From positions 1-64,000 of the forward strand of contig NZ_JAXCLA010000012.1 in assembly GCF_034043675.1 (NCBI RefSeq): DNA of 64,000 bases. Direction: 5' to 3'. A model generated the notes under the pieces. The model had not been told where the DNA came from and ran no database searches. It saw only the letters and a list, made by a program, of their open reading frames with translations. Shown here one piece after another: positions 9,463 to 18,420 of the stretch. Source of the DNA: KK5 sp034043675. GTDB lineage: Bacteria; Pseudomonadota; Gammaproteobacteria; Burkholderiales; Burkholderiaceae_C. Each line of letters begins with the position of its first letter. Position 1 is the stretch's first letter. The position numbers were made by a program, and so were the translations under genes.

Positions 9463-10701
9463 ATGATGATGAAGAAAGATCGATTTGCGGATCCGTTGCC
9501 GGCACGGAGCGAGCTGGAGCGCGCGCTTGGCAGCGTCTCCCGCCGCCTGACCGCCGAACTGCAATCGCCCAGTGAGGAGCCGCCCGATTGGCAGGATTTC
9601 GAATGGCGCGTGGCCATGGCGGTGGCGGTGATGCAGGGCACATCGGCCCTGCTGGCGCGTCGTCTGCGCTGGCGCGGCCCCGGCGACTGGCAGTCGTTCC
9701 TGGCCGAGCAGCGGGAGCATGGCGTCCTGCGTGAGCGGCGGATACGGCAACTGCTCGAACGCATCGATCTGGCAGCACGCGAGGCTGGTGTGCCCTTGGT
9801 GGCGCTCAAGGGCTCGGCGCTGCTGCATACGGGAATCTATGCTGCGGGAGAACGTCCGCAGAGCGATATCGACCTGCTCTGCCGTGAGCAGGATCTGGGG
9901 GCCGCCGACCGCGCGATTGCCGCGCTCGGCTACGAGGCAAAGGGAGCCACCTGGAAGCACCGCGTGTACGACGTCGCTGACGGGCACGCCGAGGTCCGCT
10001 TCGGCGAGCACGAAGCCAATCCCCTGAAGATCGAGCTTCACACCCGCATCGCCGAGCGCCTGCCCTATAGCGATGTGCAGGTCGATGTGTTTCCCGCGGA
10101 GGCCCAACCGGGCCTCAACGGATATGCGAGGCCTTCGGCCCTGCTGAATCACCTGTTGCTGCATGTCGCGGGTAATCTGTCCTGGCGCGGCGGCCGGCTG
10201 ATCCAGGTTCACGACATTGCTCGCCTGTGCCGGCAATTGCCGCAGACCGAACTCGCCGATGTGGCCGGGGACCCCCGGGCTCGCTGGTGGAAATGGCCGA
10301 GCTTGCGAATTGCCGAGCGTTGCTTCCCAGGGAGCGTGCCCGACTTCCTCCTTGCGCGAACGGCCGAGGCTTGTCCCTGGCACCTTCGGCATTGGGTCGA
10401 TTCGCGCTCCTTCGATGAGCTGTCGCTTGTCGATCCCCGGCATGCGACCTTGCTTGGGCTGGCCTGGGCAACGGATCTTCGCGAGGCCGTACGATACCTT
10501 GGGGAGTCCCTTGTACCGCCGGAGTCGAGGCTCGAGGGGCAGACGATGCTGATCCGTAAGGACCCATGGTCGACCGGGTCCGACTGGCAATGGCTGCCTC
10601 GCTGGCAGCGCGTGCTGCACCGCCTGTTCCGGCGTCCGGTACGTGCGCCGACGCTCTATTCGCTGCACAGTGCCATCGCGTATCACCCGGCGAACTCCTG
10701 A
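9463..10701 (+). CDS. Nucleotidyltransferase-fold family protein (PF14907-like)
   Basis: Soluble protein of 412 residues. The motif VALKGSALLHTGIY followed by RPQSDIDLLC (GS...DxD) is the catalytic signature of the polymerase-beta-like nucleotidyltransferase fold, of the uncharacterised type often found beside HprK-related kinases. The C-terminal half resembles no domain I recognise. The start is well supported: AGGAG at 9453-9457 sits 5 bases before ATG 9463. The last 19 bases overlap the end of the convergent glycosyltransferase gene. Its role in the locus may be nucleotidylation or phosphotransfer onto an intermediate; that is inference from context. Confidence 0.7.
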   Translation: MMMKKDRFADPLPARSELERALGSVSRRLTAELQSPSEEPPDWQDFEWRVAMAVAVMQGTSALLARRLRWRGPGDWQSFLAEQREHGVLRERRIRQLLERIDLAAREAGVPLVALKGSALLHTGIYAAGERPQSDIDLLCREQDLGAADRAIAALGYEAKGATWKHRVYDVADGHAEVRFGEHEANPLKIELHTRIAERLPYSDVQVDVFPAEAQPGLNGYARPSALLNHLLLHVAGNLSWRGGRLIQVHDIARLCRQLPQTELADVAGDPRARWWKWPSLRIAERCFPGSVPDFLLARTAEACPWHLRHWVDSRSFDELSLVDPRHATLLGLAWATDLREAVRYLGESLVPPESRLEGQTMLIRKDPWSTGSDWQWLPRWQRVLHRLFRRPVRAPTLYSLHSAIAYHPANS

Positions 10702-11789
10702 TGCAATTGCTCGAACAGCGCACCAGTGTGGTCAGCATCCTCGTGCAGCGCCCACTGCTGCGCGGCAGCCGCAAGCCGCAGGCGGCCGTCTTCGTCCCGC
10801 CCCAATTGGGTGATGGCGGCTGCCAGTGCGTCGGCATCCCCGATCGGAACCGCCGCGGCCGCATCCGGCGCCCATTCGGCGATGTGCCCGACCGCCGTGC
10901 CGACGCAAGGCACGCCGAGCGCCGCGGCCTCCAGCAGCGCGAGCGGCCCCGCCTCGTGGCGCGAACTCATCACGAGCAGATGGGCCGCGGCCACCCGCGG
11001 GCGGAGCATGGCCTGCGTTGCGAATCCATGGAAGCGCACCCGCTGCGCCAGCCCGAGCTTCACCGCCAGCGCCTGGATCTCGCCGCCCAGCGTGTCCTCG
11101 CCGACGATGTCGAGTTCGAAGTCCACGCCGGCGCCGTCCAGCAGCGCCATGGCCCGCAGCAGTGTCGGCTGATCCTTGACGCGGTTCAGGCTGGCCACAT
11201 GGATCAAGCGCAGCGGCTCGCCCGGTTGGCGGCGCCGCGGCGGCATCGGCGGCCAGGCCTGCAGGTCGACGCCCAGCGGAATGCGCCGCGCCGGCAGGCC
11301 CAGCTCGCGCAGTTGATCGAGCATCGGCGCGCTGGCCGCGCTCAGCACGCTCGCGCCGCGCAGCACCAGTGCTTCACGCGCGCGGCCGCGCCAGCCCAGC
11401 CGCCCGCCGTAGCCGATGTCGTGCAGCGCGACCAGCTCGCCGCCGGCCAGGTGCACGCAGCACGGCAGCCAGAGCCAGCGCGCCGCCAGCACGCCAGCGA
11501 GGCCCGGCTCGCCGGACCAGATCGACTGCACCAGATCGAAGGGCGCGCGCCGGTGCTCGCCGACGATCGCCGCCGCCGTGCGCAGCGCGCTGAAGCGACC
11601 GTGCGCGCCGATGTTGTGAATCGTGCAGCCGCGCAGCATCCACCGGCCAGGCTGCGCTTCCTGCCGCAGCGCAAACACCTGCACGTCGTGCCGCCGCGCC
11701 AGTCTCTCCAGCAGGGCGAGCAGGGTCGGGATCACCCGCTGCTCGCCCGTGCGGTCGACGCCGCCGGGCACGACCACCGCCAATCTCAT
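10683..11789 (-). CDS. Glycosyltransferase, GT4-type
   Basis: GT-B fold retaining glycosyltransferase of 368 residues. The N-terminal domain begins MRLAVVVPGGVDRTGEQRV, the acceptor-domain glycine loop. The C-terminal donor-binding domain shows HVASLNRVKDQPTLLRAM and the E-x7-E type stretch HEAGPLALLEAAALGVPCVGT. It transfers a nucleotide-activated sugar in the cytoplasm to an unknown acceptor. ATG 11789 is the natural start of the fold. It is divergent from the methyltransferase gene with a 23-base gap, and its 3' end overlaps the nucleotidyltransferase gene. Confidence 0.85.
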   Translation of the reverse strand: MRLAVVVPGGVDRTGEQRVIPTLLALLERLARRHDVQVFALRQEAQPGRWMLRGCTIHNIGAHGRFSALRTAAAIVGEHRRAPFDLVQSIWSGEPGLAGVLAARWLWLPCCVHLAGGELVALHDIGYGGRLGWRGRAREALVLRGASVLSAASAPMLDQLRELGLPARRIPLGVDLQAWPPMPPRRRQPGEPLRLIHVASLNRVKDQPTLLRAMALLDGAGVDFELDIVGEDTLGGEIQALAVKLGLAQRVRFHGFATQAMLRPRVAAAHLLVMSSRHEAGPLALLEAAALGVPCVGTAVGHIAEWAPDAAAAVPIGDADALAAAITQLGRDEDGRLRLAAAAQQWALHEDADHTGALFEQLHQEFAG

Positions 11790-11812
11790 CGCAACGTCTC
11801 CCATCGATTCCC

Positions 11813-12640
11813 ATGAACGACACCCGCACCGAGCTTCGCCTGCACGACACCCAGCAAGCCTTCGACAGCGTCGCCCCTGACTACGACGGCCCGCGCGGCA
11901 ACAACGCCGCGATCCAGGACATGCGCGCCGAGATGTGGGGCTGGCTCGACCGCAGCTTCGCGCCGCGCAGCCGCCTGCTCGACCTGGGCTGCGGCACCGG
12001 GCTGGATGCCGTCCATCTGGCGGGCCTCGGCCATCGCGTCACCGCCAGCGACTGGTCGCCGGCCATGGTCGAGCGCACGCGCGACCGGGCGCAGCAGGCG
12101 GGCCTGGGCGAGCAGGTCGAGGCGCTGGCCATCGGCGCGCACGAGCTGGCCCGCATCGAGGGCGAGACGCGCTTCGACGGCATCTACTCCAACCTGGGCC
12201 CGCTCAACTGCGTGCCCGACCTGGCCGAGCTGTCCGCGCAGTGCGCGCGCCTGCTGAGCCCTGGCGGCGTGATGGTGTTCACCGTGATCGGTCGCTACTG
12301 CCCGTGGGAATTCATGCACTACGTCGCGCGCGGCCGCTGGCAGCGTGCCGGCATCCGCTTTGCGCGCGGCACCGTGCCGGTCGGCATGAACGGCAAGACG
12401 ATCTGGACGCGCTACTACACGCCCGCGGAATTCACCCGCCCGTTCGCTGAGCAGTTCGACGTCGAGCACGTGCGCGGGCTCTGCGTCTTCGTGCCGCCGC
12501 CCTACCTGCTGGGCCTGCGCGACAGGCATCCGACCTGGTACGAGCGGCTGTGGCGCCTCGACCGGCGCGTGGCCGGTTGGCCGGGGATCAGGCAGTTGGG
12601 TGATCATTTCCTGGTGGTGCTGCGCAAGCGCGCGAGCTGA
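11813..12640 (+). CDS. SAM-dependent methyltransferase (class I)
   Basis: Protein of 275 residues with the Rossmann-type SAM-binding motif I (LLDLGCGTGLDAVHL, near residue 62) and the acidic end of strand 2 (TASDWSPAMV). The N-terminus, with FDSVAPDYDGPRG, is typical of UbiE/type 11 methyltransferases. The substrate is unknown. It lies between two glycosyltransferase-type genes, so methylation of a sugar or lipid-linked intermediate is plausible. Its last 37 bases overlap the 3' end of the convergent flippase gene. Confidence 0.8.
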   Translation: MNDTRTELRLHDTQQAFDSVAPDYDGPRGNNAAIQDMRAEMWGWLDRSFAPRSRLLDLGCGTGLDAVHLAGLGHRVTASDWSPAMVERTRDRAQQAGLGEQVEALAIGAHELARIEGETRFDGIYSNLGPLNCVPDLAELSAQCARLLSPGGVMVFTVIGRYCPWEFMHYVARGRWQRAGIRFARGTVPVGMNGKTIWTRYYTPAEFTRPFAEQFDVEHVRGLCVFVPPPYLLGLRDRHPTWYERLWRLDRRVAGWPGIRQLGDHFLVVLRKRAS

Positions 12641-14040
12641 ATCAATTCGTCGAGCAGCGGGTGCCGCGTCAGGCGCAAGGCCAGCGGCCAAGCGCAGAAG
12701 GCCGCGGCGGCCGAGAGCCAGAGAGACGCCCAGGGCGTGGCCGCCAGTGCGCAGGCGCCTGCGACGAGCAGGCTGGGCAGGTCAGCGCGCAGCAGTTGTG
12801 GCAAGCCCAGCCGCAGGTGCCGCTCGAACAGGCGCTGTTGCAAGGGCAGCACCAGCAGCACGGCCGCGGCCAAGGCCCAGGCGAAGGACGCCAGCCGACC
12901 GTCGTAGAGCACCCCGACGAGCAGCAGCCGCGCCGCGAACTGCGCCGCCGTCAGCAGGGTCGCGAGATGTGGCCGACCGATGGCGGTGAGCGCCAGGCCG
13001 GCATGATGCGTCGCCAGACCTAGGGCAGCAGTCAGGGCCAGCGGCGCGACGGCTGCGGCGCTGCCGGCCCAGGCGCTGCCGAACAGCAGGTGCAGCAGCG
13101 CCTCGCGCTCCATTGCGATCCACGCGAGCAAGGGCCAGGCAGCGCCGGTGAGCAAGGCGCTGGCGCGCATCAAGCCCGGGGCCAGCGATGTGCCCGCGGC
13201 ATGCTGCCGTGCCACCAGCGGCAGCGTGCCGAAACCGATCGCCGCGCCGGCCATGTTCTGGAAGCTGCCGACGACCGCGTTCGCCCGGCCCAGCATCGCC
13301 ACCTGCGCCGAGCCGCCGAGGCGGCCGAGCAGCAAGTCCGGCACCAGGCCGTTGAGCCCGCTCAGCAGATTGCCGCCCAGCGCTCCGCTGCCGAAGCGCA
13401 GCACCGGCCGCCAGCCCTGCCAGCGCGGCCGCCACGAGAGACCCGGCGGACGCATGAACCCGTAGGCGATGGTGCAGACCAGCACCCGCAGGACCTGCGC
13501 CCATGCCAGGCCCAGCGCGCCGTGGCCTTGCTGCGTGAATCCGATCGAGGCCAGTCCCCAGCTCAGCGTGCCCAGCCTCGACACCCAGGCGATGCGCGAA
13601 GCCTCGAGCGCGCGCAGCTGCAGCGCGGCCATCAGCGCGCTGAAAGGTGTGAGCACGAGGCCCAGCGTGAGGACGCGGATCAGCGGGGCGAGCGTCGGCA
13701 TGCCCAGCAGCTGTGCCAGCAGGCCCGCGCCGGCCAGTAGCGCCGCGCCCAGCGCCGCGGTGACGGCGATCTGCAGCCCGACGCAGGCGCCGAAGCGCTC
13801 CGCGTCGAGCTCCGGCTCCCGCTGCAGGTAGCTGCTGACGCCCAGGTCGCGCAGCAGCTGCGCCACGCCGATGACGGCCGAAGCCGTGGCGAACAGGCCC
13901 AGCTCCGCCGGTGCCAGCATCCGCGCCAGCAGCAGGCCGATCACGAAGCTGCCGACGACGGCGCCGACGGACGAGGCGAGATTGATCCACCAGGCGCGCC
14001 GCAGGCGACCGTTGTCGTGCATCGGCAGCGCCGCGATCAC
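12604..14040 (-). CDS. Polysaccharide/oligosaccharide flippase (Wzx-like)
   Basis: Integral membrane protein of 478 residues with about 12 hydrophobic segments, starting with a positively charged N-terminus before TM1 (LRRAWWINLASSVGAVVGSF) and containing LLARMLAPAELGLFATASAVIG, typical of the MOP/PST exporter superfamily. It should translocate a lipid-linked glycan across the inner membrane. The GTG start at 14040 overlaps the stop of the upstream glycosyltransferase by 4 bases, so the two are translationally coupled. No Wzy-type polymerase or O-antigen ligase is visible nearby. Confidence 0.82.
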   Translation of the reverse strand: MIAALPMHDNGRLRRAWWINLASSVGAVVGSFVIGLLLARMLAPAELGLFATASAVIGVAQLLRDLGVSSYLQREPELDAERFGACVGLQIAVTAALGAALLAGAGLLAQLLGMPTLAPLIRVLTLGLVLTPFSALMAALQLRALEASRIAWVSRLGTLSWGLASIGFTQQGHGALGLAWAQVLRVLVCTIAYGFMRPPGLSWRPRWQGWRPVLRFGSGALGGNLLSGLNGLVPDLLLGRLGGSAQVAMLGRANAVVGSFQNMAGAAIGFGTLPLVARQHAAGTSLAPGLMRASALLTGAAWPLLAWIAMEREALLHLLFGSAWAGSAAAVAPLALTAALGLATHHAGLALTAIGRPHLATLLTAAQFAARLLLVGVLYDGRLASFAWALAAAVLLVLPLQQRLFERHLRLGLPQLLRADLPSLLVAGACALAATPWASLWLSAAAAFCAWPLALRLTRHPLLDELIQLARLRSTTRK

Positions 14041-15122
14041 GACAGCAGATCCCGGTAGACATCGACGAGCCGCCGGCCGAGCGCCGATGGCGACAGCGCC
14101 TCATCGAAGCGTGCTCGGGCCGCCGCGCGCAGCGCCGGCTGCGGGCGGGCCCAGGCGGCGACCAGCGCCGTGGCCAGCGCCGGCGCGTCGGCGACGGGCG
14201 AGAGCCCCGGCAGCTCGGTGCCCTCGCCCAGCACCGCACGGAAGGACGGAATGCCCGTCACCACCGGCGGCAGCCCGCAGGCCAGTGCCTCGATCAGGCT
14301 GTAGCCGGTGCTCTCGCGATGGCTGGCCTGCACCAGCAGGTCGGCCGCGCTCATCAGCGTCTCGATCCGCTCGTGCGGCTGGCGGCCCAGCAGATGCACG
14401 CGGCCGGCCAGTCGCGGATCGCCGGCCACGCGCTGCTGCACGGCGTCCAGCAGCGGCGCGCTGCCGTAGCAGCACCACAGCTGCGCGTCGGGCAAGCGAG
14501 GCGCGGCCAGTGCCAGCGCATCGAGCATCGTCAGCGGATCCTTGTTCGCATCGAGGTGCGCGACCCACAGCAGCGCCGGAGCCCCGTGCAGGCCGGTGGC
14601 GCGGCGCGCCTCCTCGCGCGGCTGCGGCTGGAAAGCGGAAGTCGACTCGGGCAGCTCGTAGATGCGCGTCTGCGGCGCCAGCAGTCGAGGCTGCGTGAAC
14701 GGCAAGGCCTGCTCGCGCGAGCAGAAGATCACCCCGCGGGCGGCCCGCGCGGATCGCCGCCAGTGCCAGCGGCGCCAGAGCCGCGGCGGCCGGTCGGCAT
14801 GGTCCTGCAGCACGATGGGCCGGCCGGCGCTGATGGCGGCCAGATTGCGCAGCTCGCGGCCGAAGCCGAGCCCGTGGACATGCAGGATCTCCGCGTCAGC
14901 GATCGCCGCCTGCAGCCGGGTTCCATCCAGCGGCCCGAAGCGGTACTCGACGCCCGCATCGGCCAGGATGGCGCGATGGCCGCTGGCCTGCAGCACGCGG
15001 ACCTGCGCGCCGCCGAGCGCGGCCGAGCGCGCGAGCTGGCCCAGCGTCGGCCAGGCGGCCAGCAGCTCCGCCGGCGCACGGCCCGCGGCATCGCGATGGA
15101 AGTTGAGCTGCGCGACCCGCAT
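14037..15122 (-). CDS. Glycosyltransferase, GT4-type
   Basis: GT-B glycosyltransferase of 361 residues. It shows the donor-site region LLWVAHLDANKDPLTMLDAL and the C-terminal motif HRESTGYSLIEALACGLPPVV (E-x7-E type). It is the second glycosyltransferase of the locus. It directly abuts the radical SAM gene upstream (stop at 15123, start at 15122) and overlaps the flippase downstream. It probably extends the same glycan or glycolipid; donor and acceptor cannot be read from sequence. Confidence 0.85.
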   Translation of the reverse strand: MRVAQLNFHRDAAGRAPAELLAAWPTLGQLARSAALGGAQVRVLQASGHRAILADAGVEYRFGPLDGTRLQAAIADAEILHVHGLGFGRELRNLAAISAGRPIVLQDHADRPPRLWRRWHWRRSARAARGVIFCSREQALPFTQPRLLAPQTRIYELPESTSAFQPQPREEARRATGLHGAPALLWVAHLDANKDPLTMLDALALAAPRLPDAQLWCCYGSAPLLDAVQQRVAGDPRLAGRVHLLGRQPHERIETLMSAADLLVQASHRESTGYSLIEALACGLPPVVTGIPSFRAVLGEGTELPGLSPVADAPALATALVAAWARPQPALRAAARARFDEALSPSALGRRLVDVYRDLLS

Positions 15123-16583
15123 TCACAGCCCCTTGAGCTGCGGATCCCACAGCCGCACCACGCGGCGCATCAGCGCCAGCTCCCAGGGCCGGTCGTAGCG
15201 GCGCAGCCGGTAGCGCCAGGCCGCCACGCCGCGCAGCGCCTGCTTCTGCCAGCCGGGCGCGCGCCAGTCGGTGACCGTCGGGAAGCGGCTGCCGAGCACC
15301 AGGCGGAAATCCTCGATGCGCTGGCGCAGCGGCGCGTCCACCCAGGGTGCATCCTTGTGGCACCAGTAGCGCACCCACTGCGGCTCGGCCCAGCCTTCGG
15401 CCGTCTTCGGGAAGTCCAGCTTGGGCGCGTTCGGGTCCGGCCGCATGCCGCGCTGTGGCGGCAGCGGCGTGTTGATGTGCAGCATGATCTCGGCGGCCGG
15501 ATGGACGCGCTTGATGCGCCGGATGAACTCGAAGGTGCGCTCGGTCTCGCCGACCGGATCGTGCGGCGGCGCAAGCATGAAGGAGAGTTCCGGCACCACG
15601 CCGTTGCGCCGGCAGGCTTCCACTACCTCCAGCGTCTGGTCCGAGCGCGTGCCCTTGCGCATCGATTTCAGCGTGGCATCGTCCGGCGATTCGGCGCCGA
15701 TGTAGGCCATGCGCAGCCGGCTCTTGCGCACGAGGGCCCAGGAGGCTTCCGACAGGCCCACCAGCGCGTCCGCCCGCGCATAGCACCACCACGGCATCGC
15801 CACGCGCGCGAGCGTGTGCAGCAGCGGCTGCATGTCCACCTCGCGGTCGAAGAAGTTGTGGTCGTAGAACTGCACGGAGTCCACGCCGAAGCGCGCGCGC
15901 AGTTCGAGCAGGTCCTGCTCCACGCGTTCGGCCGGTGGCAGCGCCGTCTTGCCGCGGAACAGCGCGGCCACGCCGCAGAAGCTGCAGCGGTAGCGGCAGC
16001 CCAGCGCCGCCTGGTAGCCGGTGGTGCGGCGGCCCAGGTACGTTGGGCCGATGTAGCGCTGGGGCTCGTCCACGCTGTCGAAATCCAGCGCCGGCGCCAC
16101 CGGCGAGAAGCCGCGGTCGTGGTTGTGGATGATCTCACCCTGGCGGCGCCACGAGAGCCCGGCGATGTCCTGCAGCTCGCCGCCGGCCGCCAGCGCGTCG
16201 AGCAGCTCACGGATCGTGCGCTCGCCCTGGCCGCGCACCGCGTAGTCCACGACCGGGCTGGCCAGCGTGGCGTCGGGGCACAGCGTCGGGAAGTAGCCGC
16301 CCCAGATGATCGGCAGCTGCGGCGCCTCTTCGCGGATCGCACGCGAGACCGCCAGTGCCGAGGGCAGCTGCGGTCCGCCCATCACGCTGATGCCGATCGC
16401 CACCACGCCGCCTTCGCGCAGCGCGGCGCGCGTGCGGTCGATGAAATCGCGATCGAGATTGCCGTCGATGATGCGCGTCGCATAGCGCTCCGACAGCGCC
16501 GCGGCCAGCTGCATCACCGCCAGCGGAAAGCGCGCATGCGAGGTGATGGTCGGGTTGATGAGCAATACGCGGGGCGGGGTCAT
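15123..16583 (-). CDS. B12-binding radical SAM protein
   Basis: Protein of 486 residues with an N-terminal B12-binding-type domain (VLLINPTITSHARFPL; VVAIGISVMGGPQ; PIIWGGYFPTLCP) and a radical SAM core with the cluster motif LGCRYRCSFC (CxxxCxxC). The C-terminal extension, about residues 370-486, is rich in Arg and Trp. The domain order is that of BchE-like class B enzymes (methyl transfer or cyclisation). The ATG at 16583 overlaps the stop of the amidohydrolase gene by 4 bases. The substrate is unknown. The first radical SAM gene at 6.9 kb shares the domain order but not obvious sequence, so it is not a recent duplicate. Confidence 0.83.
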   Translation of the reverse strand: MTPPRVLLINPTITSHARFPLAVMQLAAALSERYATRIIDGNLDRDFIDRTRAALREGGVVAIGISVMGGPQLPSALAVSRAIREEAPQLPIIWGGYFPTLCPDATLASPVVDYAVRGQGERTIRELLDALAAGGELQDIAGLSWRRQGEIIHNHDRGFSPVAPALDFDSVDEPQRYIGPTYLGRRTTGYQAALGCRYRCSFCGVAALFRGKTALPPAERVEQDLLELRARFGVDSVQFYDHNFFDREVDMQPLLHTLARVAMPWWCYARADALVGLSEASWALVRKSRLRMAYIGAESPDDATLKSMRKGTRSDQTLEVVEACRRNGVVPELSFMLAPPHDPVGETERTFEFIRRIKRVHPAAEIMLHINTPLPPQRGMRPDPNAPKLDFPKTAEGWAEPQWVRYWCHKDAPWVDAPLRQRIEDFRLVLGSRFPTVTDWRAPGWQKQALRGVAAWRYRLRRYDRPWELALMRRVVRLWDPQLKGL

Positions 16584-17746
16584 GACAAGGCTTCCAGGGC
16601 GGGTGCCAGGTCGAGGCCGGGCTCCGTCACGTCTTCGAGCTGCAGCGCGGCGACGAGGCGGGCGTGCAGGAGCTTGGGGCGCCCGTCGAGGCGGACGGGC
16701 AGCAGGTCCGCGTCGTCGAGGCCGGGCAGGTGCGGATCGGCGAGGAGGATGCGGCCGTCGACCGCGACCAGCTCCACGTCGGCCCGCCGGGCGCGGGACA
16801 GCGCGAGGCCTGCCGGCAGCACCAGCAGGTCGGCCCGCGCGCCCGGGGCAAGATGGCCGCAGTCGGGCAGGCGCAGCAGTGCGGCGGCCTGCGTGCTGAC
16901 CAGCGCTTCGAGCGCCATCTCGTCGAGCATGCTGTGCTGGCGAGCCACGGCCAGCTCGTCCAGCAGGTCGCGTGTGCCGCTGATGCGCGAATCGCTGCCC
17001 AGCGCCAGCCGGCCTTGCGCGGCCAGTGCTTGCGGGGCGATCGTCCGGCCGAACAGATGCAGGTTGGAGGCCGGGCACCAGACCAGGCCGCCGCCGGCCT
17101 GCACCAGGCGGCGCTGCTGGGCGTCGTCGAGCGCGAGGCCGTGGACGAGCAGCGTGCGTGGACCGAGGCAGCCCAGCGCTTCGAGCCGCTCGAACTCGAG
17201 CCGGGCGGCATCGTCGACACCCTCGGCGGCATGAACGATCCACGGCTCGCCCGCAGGCGCCCCGTGGCAGGCCGCACGCACGGCCGCGTCGCCATCGAGG
17301 CCCAGCGAGTGCGACCAGGCGCTGCGCAGCACGCGCACCGGAAAGTCCTCGTCGTCGAGGCGGGGGTGCCAGGGATCGTGATGCGCCACGGTGGTGGTGC
17401 CGGCCAGCAGGTTCTTCAGGCCGCCAGCGAGCAGCCGCGCCGGCTTGGACCGTGCCGCATTGGCGCGCAGCCGCGGGTCGAGCGCGCGCTGGGCGTCGAT
17501 GTCGGCGATCCATTCGGCCACGTTGGCATGCGGCTGCTGCCGGTACTTGAGCCGCGGCAGGCTGTTGAGCTGCAGGTGGTCGTGGGCGTTGATCAGGCCC
17601 GGGCGCAGGCAGCGGCCGGCCAGGTCCAGCACGTGGTCGCCGGGCTGCGGCGCCGAACCTGCCACGCGGCCCTCGGCCACGCGCAGGTCGAAGCGCCGCC
17701 CTGCGGCATCGCTAGCGTTGGCGAGGAACAGCGGCGTGCTCGTCAC
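16580..17746 (-). CDS. Amidohydrolase-superfamily protein
   Basis: Metal-dependent hydrolase of 388 residues, cytosine deaminase/TrzN-like. The metal-binding HxH is visible in GLINAHDHLQ, with further ligands suggested by VHAAEG, LVHGLAL and LALGSDSRIS, and the small N- and C-terminal beta-sandwich strands are present. Likely reactions are deamination or hydrolysis of a ring or amide. It begins with GTG at 17746 and overlaps both neighbours by 4 bases, so it belongs to the same operon as the radical SAM and methyltransferase genes and probably acts on an intermediate of that pathway. Confidence 0.8.
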   Translation of the reverse strand: MTSTPLFLANASDAAGRRFDLRVAEGRVAGSAPQPGDHVLDLAGRCLRPGLINAHDHLQLNSLPRLKYRQQPHANVAEWIADIDAQRALDPRLRANAARSKPARLLAGGLKNLLAGTTTVAHHDPWHPRLDDEDFPVRVLRSAWSHSLGLDGDAAVRAACHGAPAGEPWIVHAAEGVDDAARLEFERLEALGCLGPRTLLVHGLALDDAQQRRLVQAGGGLVWCPASNLHLFGRTIAPQALAAQGRLALGSDSRISGTRDLLDELAVARQHSMLDEMALEALVSTQAAALLRLPDCGHLAPGARADLLVLPAGLALSRARRADVELVAVDGRILLADPHLPGLDDADLLPVRLDGRPKLLHARLVAALQLEDVTEPGLDLAPALEALS

Positions 17747-18420
17747 GGCTTGTCCATCCGCACGACCAGCAGCAGCGGCAGGCCGTGCCAGCGCGCATGG
17801 AAGGCGTCCGAGCCACTGAACTGTTCGGTGAATTCATGCCCGACCCGCAGGCTGCGGCAGACGCGCAGATGGAGGCCGCAGACGGCCGCGGCGAAGGCGT
17901 AGTCGGCCGGGTCGTGCAGGTTGTGCGCCAGGCGGTGCTCCTGCCCTTGCGCATCGGTGAAGCTGCGGTGCATGCCGGCGCGCGCCGCGTCGGGGTGGAA
18001 GTCGGAGATCAGCAGGCTGCCACTCGGTGCCAGCACTCTGGCGGCCTCGCGCACCCAGGCCATCAGCGAGGGGGCGTGGCCCACGGCCAGGCCGCAGAGG
18101 ATCAGGTCGAACTGTGCGCTGGCGAAGGGCAGCGCGGCCATGTCGGCCTGCACGCGCCAGGGCAGCACGGCGTGCTGCAGCATCTGCGGCGCGCGGTCCG
18201 CGCCGACCACGGCCGCGGCGCCGCGCTGCTGCATCAGCAGGCCGTAGCGACCCGTGCCGCAGGCGAGGTCGAGCACGCGCCGTCCGCTCGGGTCCGGGCA
18301 CAGCGCCAGCATGGCGGCCTGCTCGGTGCGCATCAGCGGGTTGTGGGCCTCGGGCGGATAGCGTTCGGCCCAGCGGTCGTAGGCGGCGACGTTGGCGAGC
18401 GCTTCGCTGGTGTGGTTCAT
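17743..18420 (-). CDS. SAM-dependent methyltransferase (type 11)
   Basis: Protein of 225 residues with motif I VLDLACGTGRYGLL, the acidic residue after strand 2 (GADRAPQML) and the post-motif FDLILCGLAVGHAPSL, followed by ARVLAPSGSLLISDFHP. This is a canonical small-molecule methyltransferase. It overlaps the upstream SPASM radical SAM gene and the downstream amidohydrolase by 4 bases each. The substrate is not evident. Confidence 0.82.
   Translation of the reverse strand: MNHTSEALANVAAYDRWAERYPPEAHNPLMRTEQAAMLALCPDPSGRRVLDLACGTGRYGLLMQQRGAAAVVGADRAPQMLQHAVLPWRVQADMAALPFASAQFDLILCGLAVGHAPSLMAWVREAARVLAPSGSLLISDFHPDAARAGMHRSFTDAQGQEHRLAHNLHDPADYAFAAAVCGLHLRVCRSLRVGHEFTEQFSGSDAFHARWHGLPLLLVVRMDKP

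Noticed and set aside
14319..17234. Plus-strand frame of 971 codons across two real minus-strand genes
   Set aside because: It crosses gene borders and has low-complexity sequence; the glycosyltransferase, radical SAM and amidohydrolase genes on the minus strand explain the region.
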